Positions 1-8,261 of a stretch of DNA of 31,567 nucleotides are shown in pieces (within the stretch, counting starts at the first letter, position 1; every line of letters begins with the position of its first letter). The stretch is from CALSMU01 sp963926405 (lineage in GTDB: Bacteria; Bacteroidota; Bacteroidia; Flavobacteriales_D; Parvicellaceae), in NCBI GenBank assembly GCA_963926405.1, contig CAWUXI010000083.1, positions 1-31,567 on the forward strand, read 5' to 3'. Below the pieces are notes generated by a model. The model was given only the letters and a program-made list of their open reading frames with translations, made no database searches and had not been told where the DNA came from. The position numbers and the translations under genes were made by a program.

Positions 1-961
1 CAAAAAGATTGTCCCACCCCACTATCTCTATTTGATCATAACCATAATAATAAACTAATGGAGTTGGAAAAATCATCATCCTGAGATAAAACATAATGCT
101 ATAAAAAAACATTGGCACTCTATCCAGTTTGGAGTCAGCAAAATAAAGGGGGTTCTCAAAAAACATTTTCTCTCTCACAATACCATCTGCTAGGGATGTC
201 TTTTTTAGCAAATAGAAAATAAACATCCCTATTAACATTAAGCTAAAAAGAACTACAAATTTCCTGATTTTAATGTCTCTGAAAAAGTATAATACTAAAG
301 GGATAAGAACAATAAATGTAATCCCTCCCTTTTTCGACAATATACTTAGGGCTATCATTAACACACCTAAAATCACGGGTATTATTTTCTTATAATCAGA
401 GTCTACATACTTGAAAAATGAAAACATCCCAAGCAGTCCAAATATCATAACAAATAGTTCGTCTCTACATTTAATATTATTAACTACTTCAGAATGTATA
501 GGGTGAATCAAAAATAGCAAAGCCACTAAAAAGGGGAAAATATAACCTTTGTCAGGAAACAGTTTGAAAATCAACAAATAAATCAGGACTATTAAAAGAG
601 CATATAACATTACATTAATCAGGTGGCTAATCGATGCTCTTTCCTGATTGTTTTTTTTACCTACAATTTGATATTCCAAAGCAAAACTAGAGGTTACTAC
701 CGGTCTGTATTCATACTTTTGTTTATCTGTATGGACATAACGTGTCCTAAATATTTCTGGTATTCCAGCAATCCCTTTTTCAACTCTTTCATGAATGGTA
801 TTATCGGTTGTTGTAACCAAATCATCATCTAAAGAATATCCATTTTTTAAAGTATTCCCATAGTACAAAAAGACAATAATTATTAGCGCAAAAATAGGAG
901 GCCATTTTTTCTTCAGTCCTGAATCCTTAACAACTTTATTACTTTGTCTTTTAACACTCAC
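1..961 (-). CDS. GT-C-like membrane glycosyltransferase, TMTC/DUF1736-type (partial, 3' end outside window)
   Basis: The minus strand is open from a TAA at 982-980 to the window edge, about 320 codons. The first possible start is GTG at 961; the first in-frame ATG is more than 100 codons further in. The protein has a basic N-terminus, a first membrane segment (about residues 21-33), then an extracytoplasmic stretch with SLDDDL, an acidic motif of the kind that binds metal or the sugar donor in GT-C enzymes. Several hydrophobic segments follow, with the motif HPIHSEVVNNIKCRDE between two of them. That motif resembles the HP-H-EVV-I--R-E signature of TMTC-like and TPR-linked GT-C proteins; those usually have C-terminal TPRs, which would lie outside the window. 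The likely role is transfer of a sugar from a polyprenyl-phosphate donor on the periplasmic side. Acceptor and donor are unknown. Confidence 0.75.
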   Translation of the reverse strand, partial: MSVKRQSNKVVKDSGLKKKWPPIFALIIIVFLYYGNTLKNGYSLDDDLVTTTDNTIHERVEKGIAGIPEIFRTRYVHTDKQKYEYRPVVTSSFALEYQIVGKKNNQERASISHLINVMLYALLIVLIYLLIFKLFPDKGYIFPFLVALLFLIHPIHSEVVNNIKCRDELFVMIFGLLGMFSFFKYVDSDYKKIIPVILGVLMIALSILSKKGGITFIVLIPLVLYFFRDIKIRKFVVLFSLMLIGMFIFYLLKKTSLADGIVREKMFFENPLYFADSKLDRVPMFFYSIMFYLRMMIFPTPLVYYYGYDQIEIVGWDNLF

Positions 962-1078
962 ACCATAAAAATATGAATATTAACGGTATCGTAATCCAAT
1001 TCAGGCGGTAATAATTGCTATTTGTAGAATAATTAGTGATTCAATTTGATTTTATGAAACTCAAACCTATCATTTTAT

Positions 1079-1086
1079 TACCTTTG
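1079..1086 (+). promoter_or_regulatory. -7 box (TACCTTTG) for the pcrA/uvrD gene
   Basis: TACCTTTG matches the Bacteroidota -7 consensus TAnnTTTG exactly. It ends five bases before the ATG at 1092, so transcription would start at or very near the start codon. No TTTG -33 box lies at the ideal spacing; the nearest upstream TTTG (1045-1048) is about 30 bases away. Identified by pattern only. Confidence 0.45.
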
Positions 1087-1091
1087 TACTC

Positions 1092-3419
1092 ATGGAGTAC
1101 TTGAAAGAATTGAATGAGCCACAGAGAGTTGCCACCACGCATTTAAAAGGACCATTAATGGTTATAGCTGGTGCAGGGTCTGGAAAAACAAGGGTATTAA
1201 CCTATCGTATAGCTCATTTAATCGACAATGGAGTTGACCCTTTTAATATTCTGGCACTAACTTTCACCAACAAGGCAGCCAAGGAAATGAAAGGTCGTAT
1301 TTCGACTATTATTGGAGATGGAGGGAAAAGCATTTGGATGGGAACATTTCACTCCATTTTCGCAAGGATACTTAGGGTTGAAAGTGAAAAAATTGGATAT
1401 CCTAGCAATTTTACCATATATGATACTCAAGATACAAAAAGCTTAATCAGAACAATTGTCAAAGAGCTTGGACTGGACGAAAAGCTCTACAAACCAGGCA
1501 TTGTATATTCTAGAATCTCATCGGCAAAAAACAACCTTATTTCGGCTCGTGCTTATATGGATGACACTGGAATTATGGCGGATGACAGGTCTACTGGAAG
1601 GCCTAGACTTCATGAAGTATATATAGAATACGAAAAAAGATGTTTCAAAGCCCATGCAATGGATTTTGATGATCTTCTTTTCAAAACAAATGTTTTACTT
1701 AAAAATAACCCTGAAGTTTTATTAAAATATCAAGAGAAATTCAAATACATTTTGGTGGACGAGTACCAAGACACTAATTACTCGCAATACCTAATTGTAA
1801 AAAGATTAGCCGCAAGACATGAAAACATATGTGTAGTTGGAGATGACGCTCAAAGTATCTATGCTTTTAGGGGAGCCAATATTCAAAATATTTTGAACTT
1901 TAAAAAGGATTACCCTGATTATAGCCTATACAAATTGGAGCAAAACTATCGATCAACTAAAATAATTGTAGATGCTGCGAATAGTATTATTTCAAATAAC
2001 AAGAATCAAATAAAGAAAAATGTATGGACTTCTAATGGTGAAGGTGAAAAAATTAAGGTATTAAAAACCTATTCGGACAACGAAGAAGGAAAGTTAATCT
2101 CAAATGAGATTTTTGATGTTAAAAATAACGAACAAGCTTTAAACTCTGATTTCGCAATATTATACAGGACAAATGCTCAGTCTCGTTCATTTGAAGAATC
2201 ACTAAGAAAACTTAACATACCCTACAGAATCTATGGAGGATTATCTTTTTATCAACGAAAAGAGATAAAAGATACTTTAGCTTACTTCCGATTAACTGCG
2301 AATCACAATGATGAGGAAGCCCTAAAAAGAGTAATTAACTATCCTAAGAGAGGAATTGGTGGAACCACCATTGACAAAGCTAGAATTTGTGCTAGTGAAA
2401 ATGATAAAAGTCTTTGGGAAGTTTTGGAGAACCCCGTTCAAAATGGATTAAGGTTAAATGCCGGAACTCAAAATAAAATTGGAGAATTTGTAAATATGAT
2501 AAAAAGTTTTGCCACTAAACTTGCCTCAGACTCTGCATTTGACTTGTGTAACGATATAGCTGTAAACAGCGGCATACTAAAGGAACATTACACTGACAAA
2601 ACCCCTGAAGGAGTAGCTAAATATGATAACATTCAGGAATTATTAAACGGTATTAAAGGGTTTGTTGAAACGCAGAAAACAAGTGAAGAACAAATCGTTA
2701 CACTTCCGGATTTTCTTATTGACGTAGCCCTTCTTACAGATGCGGACAATGATGACCCTAATGACAACAACAAAGTAAGTCTAATGACTATTCACGCTGC
2801 AAAAGGGCTTGAGTTCCCATATGTTTACGTTGTAGGGATGGAAGAAAACTTATTCCCATCTCAAATGGCACTAAACACCCGTTCGGAACTGGAAGAAGAA
2901 AGAAGATTGTTTTATGTTGCAATAACGCGAGCTGAGAAAAAAGCAACTTTATCATTTGCTACAAGCCGGTACCGGTGGGGACAATTGGTTCATTGCGAAA
3001 TGAGCCGTTTTATTGAAGAAATCGACAGTAAGTTCCTAAACATGGAACGCGTATTTTCAAGAAATGAAGAAAAGAATGAGTTGCCATTTGGAATGCCAGC
3101 AAACAGCATGCCTGGCTTTAGTTCAAAAAAAGGAACTAAAGTTTCTAAAACGAATAAAGATATACCTACAATAACTACTTCGAGCACATACAATAAGAAA
3201 AACTTAAAGCGTATTGAAAGCATTGAAAATAAAGAGGGTCTGGAAGTAGATGTAAAAAGAATTGTAGTTGGAGCAAAAGTGTCTCATGAAAGATTTGGAA
3301 AAGGAAAAGTCATAAACATTGAAGGCACACCTCCAAATGTTAAAGCCACTGTTTTCTTTCCTGAAAAAGGGCAAAAACAACTTTTACTTAAATACGCTAA
3401 ACTAAATGTGATAGGATAA
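1092..3419 (+). CDS. pcrA: UvrD/PcrA-type SF1A 3'-5' DNA helicase
   Basis: This ATP-driven helicase unwinds DNA in excision repair, mismatch repair and clearing of replication obstacles. All SF1A signatures are visible: a Q motif (LNEPQ, residues 7-11), Walker A AGAGSGKT (26-33), a TFTNKAA motif Ia, Walker B VDEYQDTN, the GDDAQSIYAFRGA motif III region, QNYRS (motif IV), the TIHAAKGLEF motif V and ERRLFYVAITRA motif VI. After a low-complexity linker, the C-terminus (about 720-775) has the HERFGKGKV Tudor-like module that in PcrA contacts RNA polymerase. The 775-residue length is normal. It stands alone, divergent from the membrane glycosyltransferase, with a -7 box just before its ATG. UvrD and PcrA cannot be told apart by sequence alone here; the symbol follows common Gram-positive and Bacteroidota usage. 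Confidence 0.95.
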   Translation: MEYLKELNEPQRVATTHLKGPLMVIAGAGSGKTRVLTYRIAHLIDNGVDPFNILALTFTNKAAKEMKGRISTIIGDGGKSIWMGTFHSIFARILRVESEKIGYPSNFTIYDTQDTKSLIRTIVKELGLDEKLYKPGIVYSRISSAKNNLISARAYMDDTGIMADDRSTGRPRLHEVYIEYEKRCFKAHAMDFDDLLFKTNVLLKNNPEVLLKYQEKFKYILVDEYQDTNYSQYLIVKRLAARHENICVVGDDAQSIYAFRGANIQNILNFKKDYPDYSLYKLEQNYRSTKIIVDAANSIISNNKNQIKKNVWTSNGEGEKIKVLKTYSDNEEGKLISNEIFDVKNNEQALNSDFAILYRTNAQSRSFEESLRKLNIPYRIYGGLSFYQRKEIKDTLAYFRLTANHNDEEALKRVINYPKRGIGGTTIDKARICASENDKSLWEVLENPVQNGLRLNAGTQNKIGEFVNMIKSFATKLASDSAFDLCNDIAVNSGILKEHYTDKTPEGVAKYDNIQELLNGIKGFVETQKTSEEQIVTLPDFLIDVALLTDADNDDPNDNNKVSLMTIHAAKGLEFPYVYVVGMEENLFPSQMALNTRSELEEERRLFYVAITRAEKKATLSFATSRYRWGQLVHCEMSRFIEEIDSKFLNMERVFSRNEEKNELPFGMPANSMPGFSSKKGTKVSKTNKDIPTITTSSTYNKKNLKRIESIENKEGLEVDVKRIVVGAKVSHERFGKGKVINIEGTPPNVKATVFFPEKGQKQLLLKYAKLNVIG

Positions 3420-3642
3420 CCGTTAACACAATTTCATCAACTCAATTTAAAAATAGCTATTAGCGAATAAGTGCATTACTCGCCTATAAAATGAACATAC
3501 TATAATAGAATCATTCACGTCTTATGGAGATTTAATAATAATTATTACTACTTTTGGAATTATCAAGTATAAGGAAATCTATAATTGTTCCATTTTATTC
3601 CCTTTAGGAAACAATTAGAACGAAAGAACATTAATACAAATC

Positions 3643-4332
3643 ATGTTAGAAACATTAGAACTAGATTACAACACGAGTCGTGAAAAAATGATTATTCCTG
3701 AATATGGAAGAAACGTTCAAAACATGATTCATCACTGTATTTCAATTGCAGAAAAGGAGGAAAGAAATAAATGCGCACAAGCAATTATCAAAGTTATGGG
3801 GCAGCTAAAACCTCAACTACGAGATATAGAAGATTTTACACATAAACTCTGGGCACATTTATTTATAATGGCTGATTTCAAATTAGATGTTGATTCTCCA
3901 TACCCAATACCAAGTAAAGAATCTTTTAACTCCAAACCTGACAGGGTAGAATATCCCCGTAAAAAAATTAAATACGGACACTACGGTAAAGTTCTAGAAG
4001 AAATGATAACTGCTGCTGTGAAATATCCCGAGGGAGAAGAGAAAATATATTTAACGCTTCGTATTGCAAATCTTTTAAAAACATCCTATTTACTTTGGAA
4101 TAGAGACACTGTTAACGACAACACAATTGTAAAACAATTAGAAGAATTGTCTGGCGGAAAACTTACGGTTGATGCCACAGAACTTCAAGACACTGCTGAT
4201 ATATTGAAATTAATGAGAAGCAACACTGTTCCAAAAGACATCACTGTTTTAGACCGCAAGCGACCCAACAACAATAGGTCAAACAACAACAGCAAAGGGA
4301 AACAGAAGAATCATAAACGAAATAACAGATAA
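3643..4332 (+). CDS. DUF4290 domain-containing protein
   Basis: This soluble protein has no known function. Its N-terminus, LDYNTSREKMIIPEYGRN, is the recognisable opening of the Bacteroidota DUF4290 family, which is very often encoded directly upstream of murA, as here (14 bases between stop and ATG). The first 200 residues look like a helical globular domain with no signal peptide or membrane segment. The last 30 residues are a basic tail rich in Asn, Lys and Arg, likely disordered and perhaps able to bind nucleic acid or an acidic surface. Coupling with murA suggests a link to peptidoglycan precursor supply, but that rests on gene order only. Confidence 0.85.
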   Translation: MLETLELDYNTSREKMIIPEYGRNVQNMIHHCISIAEKEERNKCAQAIIKVMGQLKPQLRDIEDFTHKLWAHLFIMADFKLDVDSPYPIPSKESFNSKPDRVEYPRKKIKYGHYGKVLEEMITAAVKYPEGEEKIYLTLRIANLLKTSYLLWNRDTVNDNTIVKQLEELSGGKLTVDATELQDTADILKLMRSNTVPKDITVLDRKRPNNNRSNNNSKGKQKNHKRNNR

Positions 4333-4346
4333 AACGAAGTTGAAGA

Positions 4347-5651
4347 ATGGGAGCTTTTGAAATTCATGGAGGTAATAAGTTAAAAGGAGAATTAATTCCT
4401 CAGGGAGCTAAGAATGAAGCATTACAAGTAATAAACGCTGTACTATTAACCCCTGAAAAGGTTATCATTGATAACATTCCTGACATTATAGATGTAAATA
4501 AATTAATCAATTTATTGGAAGCATTAGGTGTAAAAGTTGAAAAACTAGATAAAGGAAAGTTCAGCTTTCAAGCAGATGAGGTAGACGTTGACTTCATGAT
4601 GACAGAAGAATTCAAAGAAAAAGGAGGAGGTCTGAGAGGATCAATAATGGTTGTTGGACCTTTATTGGCAAGGTTTGGAAAAGGATACATACCCAAGCCT
4701 GGCGGCGACAAAATTGGAAGAAGAAGAATTGACACACATTTCATTGGATTTGAAAGACTTGGCGCTAATTTTCATTACGACCCAAAAACAAACTTCTATA
4801 AAGCCGAAGCAAAAAGGTTAAAAGGCTGTTATATGCTTCTTGACGAAGCTTCTGTAACAGGAACTGCAAATATTATTATGGCAGCTGTTTTGGCTGAAGG
4901 AAAAACCACAATATATAACGCAGCGTGCGAACCATATATTCAGCAGCTTTGTAAAATGCTAAATAGCATGGGCGCTAATATCTCAGGCATTGGATCGAAC
5001 ATGCTAGGCATAGAGGGAGTTGAGAAATTAGGGGGTTGCGAACATCGCATTCTTCCAGATATGATCGAGATTGGTAGTTTTATTGGACTAGCAGCTATGA
5101 CTCAATCTGAGATTACAATAAAAGATGTCTCCTATGCACATCTCGGACAAATACCTGATGTTTTTAAGAAATTAGGTATTCAACTAGAAAGAAAAGGAGA
5201 TGACATTTATATTCCTTCTCAAGACAGTTATGAGATTGAGTCCTATATTGACGGCTCAATTTTAACGATTGCAGACGCCCCTTGGCCAGGGTTCACACCC
5301 GACCTTTTAAGTATCATTTTGGTAGTAGCAACGCAAGCAAAAGGAAGTGTTTTGATACATCAAAAAATGTTTGAGAGTCGCTTGTTTTTTACGGATAAAT
5401 TAATCGATATGGGAGCTCAAATTATTCTTTGTGACCCCCATAGAGCTAATGTAATTGGACTGAATAGGAAATCACCACTTCGAGGAATAACCATGACATC
5501 TCCAGATATTAGAGCTGGAGTATCTCTATTAATCGCTGCTTTATCGGCCGAAGGTAAAAGTGTAATAAAAAACATTGAACAAATTGACCGAGGATATCAA
5601 GACATTGACATAAGGTTAAACAACCTAGGGGCAGATATCAAGAGGATTTAA
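4347..5651 (+). CDS. murA: UDP-N-acetylglucosamine 1-carboxyvinyltransferase (MurA), Asp variant at the active-site Cys
   Basis: MurA makes the first committed step of peptidoglycan synthesis, moving enolpyruvate from PEP to UDP-GlcNAc in the cytoplasm. The 434-residue length fits. Conserved points include Lys22-Asn23 in GAKNEAL (same numbering as E. coli), Arg97 in LRGSIM (E. coli Arg91), the loop KPGGDKIGRRR, and Asp in DAPWPGFTPD near residue 310 (E. coli Asp305). In the loop, Asp121 stands where most enzymes have the Cys (E. coli Cys115) that fosfomycin alkylates. Asp at this site is known from mycobacteria and chlamydiae, is active, and gives fosfomycin resistance. The gene sits 14 bases after the DUF4290 gene and is probably cotranscribed with it. 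Confidence 0.97.
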   Translation: MGAFEIHGGNKLKGELIPQGAKNEALQVINAVLLTPEKVIIDNIPDIIDVNKLINLLEALGVKVEKLDKGKFSFQADEVDVDFMMTEEFKEKGGGLRGSIMVVGPLLARFGKGYIPKPGGDKIGRRRIDTHFIGFERLGANFHYDPKTNFYKAEAKRLKGCYMLLDEASVTGTANIIMAAVLAEGKTTIYNAACEPYIQQLCKMLNSMGANISGIGSNMLGIEGVEKLGGCEHRILPDMIEIGSFIGLAAMTQSEITIKDVSYAHLGQIPDVFKKLGIQLERKGDDIYIPSQDSYEIESYIDGSILTIADAPWPGFTPDLLSIILVVATQAKGSVLIHQKMFESRLFFTDKLIDMGAQIILCDPHRANVIGLNRKSPLRGITMTSPDIRAGVSLLIAALSAEGKSVIKNIEQIDRGYQDIDIRLNNLGADIKRI

Positions 5652-5734
5652 AGTAAATTACTGTAATGTAAATATTCCTAAATATTTTGGACTAATAATT
5701 GCAGTAATTCGACAAATTAAACAGTATAAATACA

Positions 5735-6307
5735 ATGAAACAATTTAAATTAATCATAGTTCTTGCTCTTGTAACGCTAACTGCATCTAATTTTACTTGG
5801 CCTCCCAAAAAGGAAAAAAAGAAAAAGGATGGCACTTATATTGTAGCAGTGCAGACTGGCACAAACATTGGCGACATTGCTCCTAACATTAAATTAAAAA
5901 GCCCTGATGGGAAGGAAATGAGTTTGTCTGATTTACGTGGAAAGGTAGTTTTGATTGACTTTTGGGCGTCTTGGTGTGGACCTTGTAGAAGAGAGAATCC
6001 AAATGTTGTAAATGCATATAATAAGTACAGTAAAGCAAAGTTTAAGAACGCCAAAGGTTTTGAAATCTTCAGTGTTTCTCTTGATAAAAGTGTCGACCCT
6101 TGGAAAAGCGCAATTGCAAAAGATGGATTAACATGGAAGTATCATGTTAGTGATTTATTGCAATGGAACAGCAAAGCAGCAGCACTATATGGTGTAAATT
6201 CCATACCAATGAGTTTTCTAATCGATGAAAATGGAAAAATAATCGCAACAAACTTAAGAGGGATTCAACTGCATGAAGCATTAGACAAATTGGTTGAAAA
6301 ACTATAA
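5735..6307 (+). CDS. TlpA/ResA-like thioredoxin-fold oxidoreductase, secreted
   Basis: The N-terminus (about residues 1-19) is hydrophobic and resembles a signal peptide or anchor; there is no lipobox Cys. A lysine-rich linker (24-31) follows, then an AhpC-TSA/TlpA domain from about residue 45 to the end. The active site is WASWCGPC (CGPC, residues 81-84), and a cis-Pro segment IPMSFLID lies near residue 160. Family members reduce or isomerise disulfides, or serve cytochrome c maturation in the periplasm. The genes on each side do not show its partner. It ends just before a strong terminator at 6333-6361. Confidence 0.88.
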   Translation: MKQFKLIIVLALVTLTASNFTWPPKKEKKKKDGTYIVAVQTGTNIGDIAPNIKLKSPDGKEMSLSDLRGKVVLIDFWASWCGPCRRENPNVVNAYNKYSKAKFKNAKGFEIFSVSLDKSVDPWKSAIAKDGLTWKYHVSDLLQWNSKAAALYGVNSIPMSFLIDENGKIIATNLRGIQLHEALDKLVEKL

Positions 6308-6332
6308 TCCATTACTTATTGATAACGCTTAG

Positions 6333-6361
6333 AACCCAGTTAAATTAACTGGGTTTTTTTT
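6333..6361 (+). terminator. Rho-independent terminator after the TlpA-like gene
   Basis: AACCCAGT (6333-6340) pairs perfectly with ACTGGGTT (6348-6355) around a 7-base loop, and a run of Ts follows. The stem is also flanked by A and T bases that extend it, so it could work on both strands. It closes the upstream unit before grpE. Confidence 0.85.
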
Positions 6362-6504
6362 CGTCCAATAACTGACAAAAGCCTTTTAGGAAACTGTCAT
6401 CTGACATAACATCCAATTGAAGTAAGACAATTTTCTGCCACTTTGACTTAACATTTTAATTGGCACGTTTTTGATAAATACGGATTCCACTTAAAGAACA
6501 AGGA

Positions 6505-7074
6505 ATGAGTAATAAAGGAAATACAGAAAAAAACGTTGAAAACCAAGAGGAAATCAACAATGAAATAGAGGCTAATGAGGAGCTCAATCCTAAAGAAGAA
6601 GAATTGGAGGAAGTCCCTGAACTTTCTGAACTAGAACAAAAGGAAGCAGAAATTTCAGCAGCTAATGAAAAGTTTCTTCGTCTATATTCTGAATTTGATA
6701 ATTTTAGAAGAAGAACGGCTAAAGAAAAAATTGACCTCACTAAAACTGCTGGACGAGACATTATAAAAGATCTTCTAACTGTGTTAGATGATTTCCAAAG
6801 AGCTATAGATAACAATGACAAAATTGAAGATATAGAGGCTGTAAAAGAAGGTTTTAAGTTGATACAGCATAAACTTTGTCATATTTTGGAAACAAAGGGA
6901 TTAAAATCTATGGATTCTTTGGGAGAAGTTTTTGATGTTGACAAACATGAAGCTTTGACTCAAATTCCATCTCCTTCTAAGAAGAAAAAAGGAACTGTTT
7001 TAGATGTAATTGAACCAGGATATTTATTAGGCGACAAAGTCATTCGTTTTGCTAAAGTTGTTGTTGGAAACTAA
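6505..7074 (+). CDS. grpE: Nucleotide exchange factor GrpE
   Basis: GrpE releases ADP from DnaK and so resets the Hsp70 cycle. The 189 residues show the family layout: an acidic, Glu-rich disordered N-terminus (residues 1-50), a long coiled-coil helix (about 50-100) that includes YSEFDNFRRRTAKEK, and a C-terminal beta domain ending in the signature LDVIEPGYLLGDKVIRFAKV. The start at 6505 gives a typical N-terminus. dnaJ begins five bases after its stop, so the two form an operon. A TTGGCACG sequence at 6461-6468 may be part of its promoter. Confidence 0.96.
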   Translation: MSNKGNTEKNVENQEEINNEIEANEELNPKEEELEEVPELSELEQKEAEISAANEKFLRLYSEFDNFRRRTAKEKIDLTKTAGRDIIKDLLTVLDDFQRAIDNNDKIEDIEAVKEGFKLIQHKLCHILETKGLKSMDSLGEVFDVDKHEALTQIPSPSKKKKGTVLDVIEPGYLLGDKVIRFAKVVVGN

Positions 7075-7079
7075 AGGCC

Positions 7080-8186
7080 ATGAGTAAAAGAGATTATTAC
7101 GATATACTAGGGATTTCAAAAGGTGCAACAGAAGCTGAAATTAAAAAAGGTTATCGAAAGATGGCAATTAAATTTCACCCAGATAAAAACCCTGATGACG
7201 GAAGTGCAGAAGCTAAATTTAAAGAGGCTGCAGAGGCTTATGAGGTTTTAGGAGACATCCAAAAAAGACAACAATATGACCAATATGGCCATGCTGGAAT
7301 GGGGCAACAAGGTTTTGGCGGCGGTGGCGGTGGCGGAATGAACATGGACGACATCTTCTCACAATTCGGTGATATCTTCGGTGGTGGTGGTTTCGGAGGA
7401 GGAAGAAATAGGGGCCCGAGAAGGAGAAAAGGCTCAAATCTTCGTGTTAAATTAACTTTAACCCTTGAAGAAATAGTAAACGGTGTAGAGAAAAAAATTA
7501 AAGTCAACAAAATGGTGAATGCCGAGGGGGTTGAATTTAATTCTTGCTCTACGTGTGACGGCAATGGTCAAGTAACAAGAGTAACAAACACAATTCTGGG
7601 TGCCATGCAAACAGCATCAACTTGTCCAAGTTGCGGAGGTGCTGGTCAAACTGTTGGAAAAAGACCTCCTGGAGTTGATGCAAGTGGATTAGAGAAAAAA
7701 CCTGTGGTTGTTCCAATAAAGATTCCTGCAGGTGTTGAAGACGGTATGCAATTAAATATGCAAGGGAGCGGAAACGATGCTCCTGGAGGAGGTATTCCTG
7801 GTGATTTAATAATAGTTATCACCGAGGAAGAACATGAAACATTATACAGAGATGGCAGCGACCTTCACTACGATTTACATATCAGCTTTATAGATGCTGC
7901 AATAGGCTCTCAGGTTGAAGTTCCTTTAGTCGATGGTAAGGCAAAAATTAAAATTGCACCTGGAACTCAAAGCGGTAAAATTCTCAGGTTAAGAAATAAG
8001 GGGATTCCAGAATTAAATGGCTACGGTAGAGGGGACATATTAATTAATGTACTGATTTGGACGCCTCAAAAATTAACAAAAGAAGAAAGACAAACTTTGG
8101 AAGCATTAAAAGAAAGTGAAAATTTTAATCCAACTCCAGGAAAAACTAAAAGCTTTTTTGACCGAATGAAAAGCCCGTTTGGATAA
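7080..8186 (+). CDS. dnaJ: Chaperone DnaJ (Hsp40) with a single-zinc-site cysteine region
   Basis: DnaJ delivers unfolded clients to DnaK and stimulates its ATPase. It has a J domain (residues 4-70) with His33-Pro-Asp, a Gly/Phe linker (about 72-110) and two C-terminal beta-barrel client-binding domains. The cysteine region between is unusual: only CSTCDGNG (from Cys156) and CPSCGGAG (from Cys182) are present. These correspond to motifs 2 and 3 of the usual four CxxCxGxG repeats, while the places of motifs 1 and 4 (about 144-152 and 192-207) hold no Cys. In canonical DnaJ, motifs 1 and 4 bind one zinc and 2 and 3 the other, so one complete site is lost and the other kept. I recall the same arrangement in other Flavobacteria, so it is probably functional. 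It is the second gene of the grpE operon. Confidence 0.95.
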   Translation: MSKRDYYDILGISKGATEAEIKKGYRKMAIKFHPDKNPDDGSAEAKFKEAAEAYEVLGDIQKRQQYDQYGHAGMGQQGFGGGGGGGMNMDDIFSQFGDIFGGGGFGGGRNRGPRRRKGSNLRVKLTLTLEEIVNGVEKKIKVNKMVNAEGVEFNSCSTCDGNGQVTRVTNTILGAMQTASTCPSCGGAGQTVGKRPPGVDASGLEKKPVVVPIKIPAGVEDGMQLNMQGSGNDAPGGGIPGDLIIVITEEEHETLYRDGSDLHYDLHISFIDAAIGSQVEVPLVDGKAKIKIAPGTQSGKILRLRNKGIPELNGYGRGDILINVLIWTPQKLTKEERQTLEALKESENFNPTPGKTKSFFDRMKSPFG

Positions 8187-8211
8187 AACTTAAAACATAT
8201 CTTAACTATTG

Positions 8212-8237
8212 AAGGGGAATCTTGTATTCCCCTTTTT
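8212..8237 (+). terminator. Rho-independent terminator after dnaJ
   Basis: AAGGGGAAT (8212-8220) pairs perfectly with ATTCCCCTT (8226-8234) around a 5-base loop, followed by Ts. It separates the grpE-dnaJ operon from the ABC transporter genes. Confidence 0.85.
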
Positions 8238-8261
8238 ACATTTTTTTAGTAGATTTACTGC

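Noticed and set aside
6456..6821. Minus-strand 121-codon Ser/Leu-rich frame over grpE
   Set aside because: It is the antisense of the Glu-rich grpE N-terminus and has no start context or family match.
7300..7420. Repetitive GGT/GGC-rich DNA in dnaJ
   Set aside because: It encodes the Gly/Phe linker of the J-protein. The reverse-strand frames over it, rich in Pro or His/Arg, are shadows.
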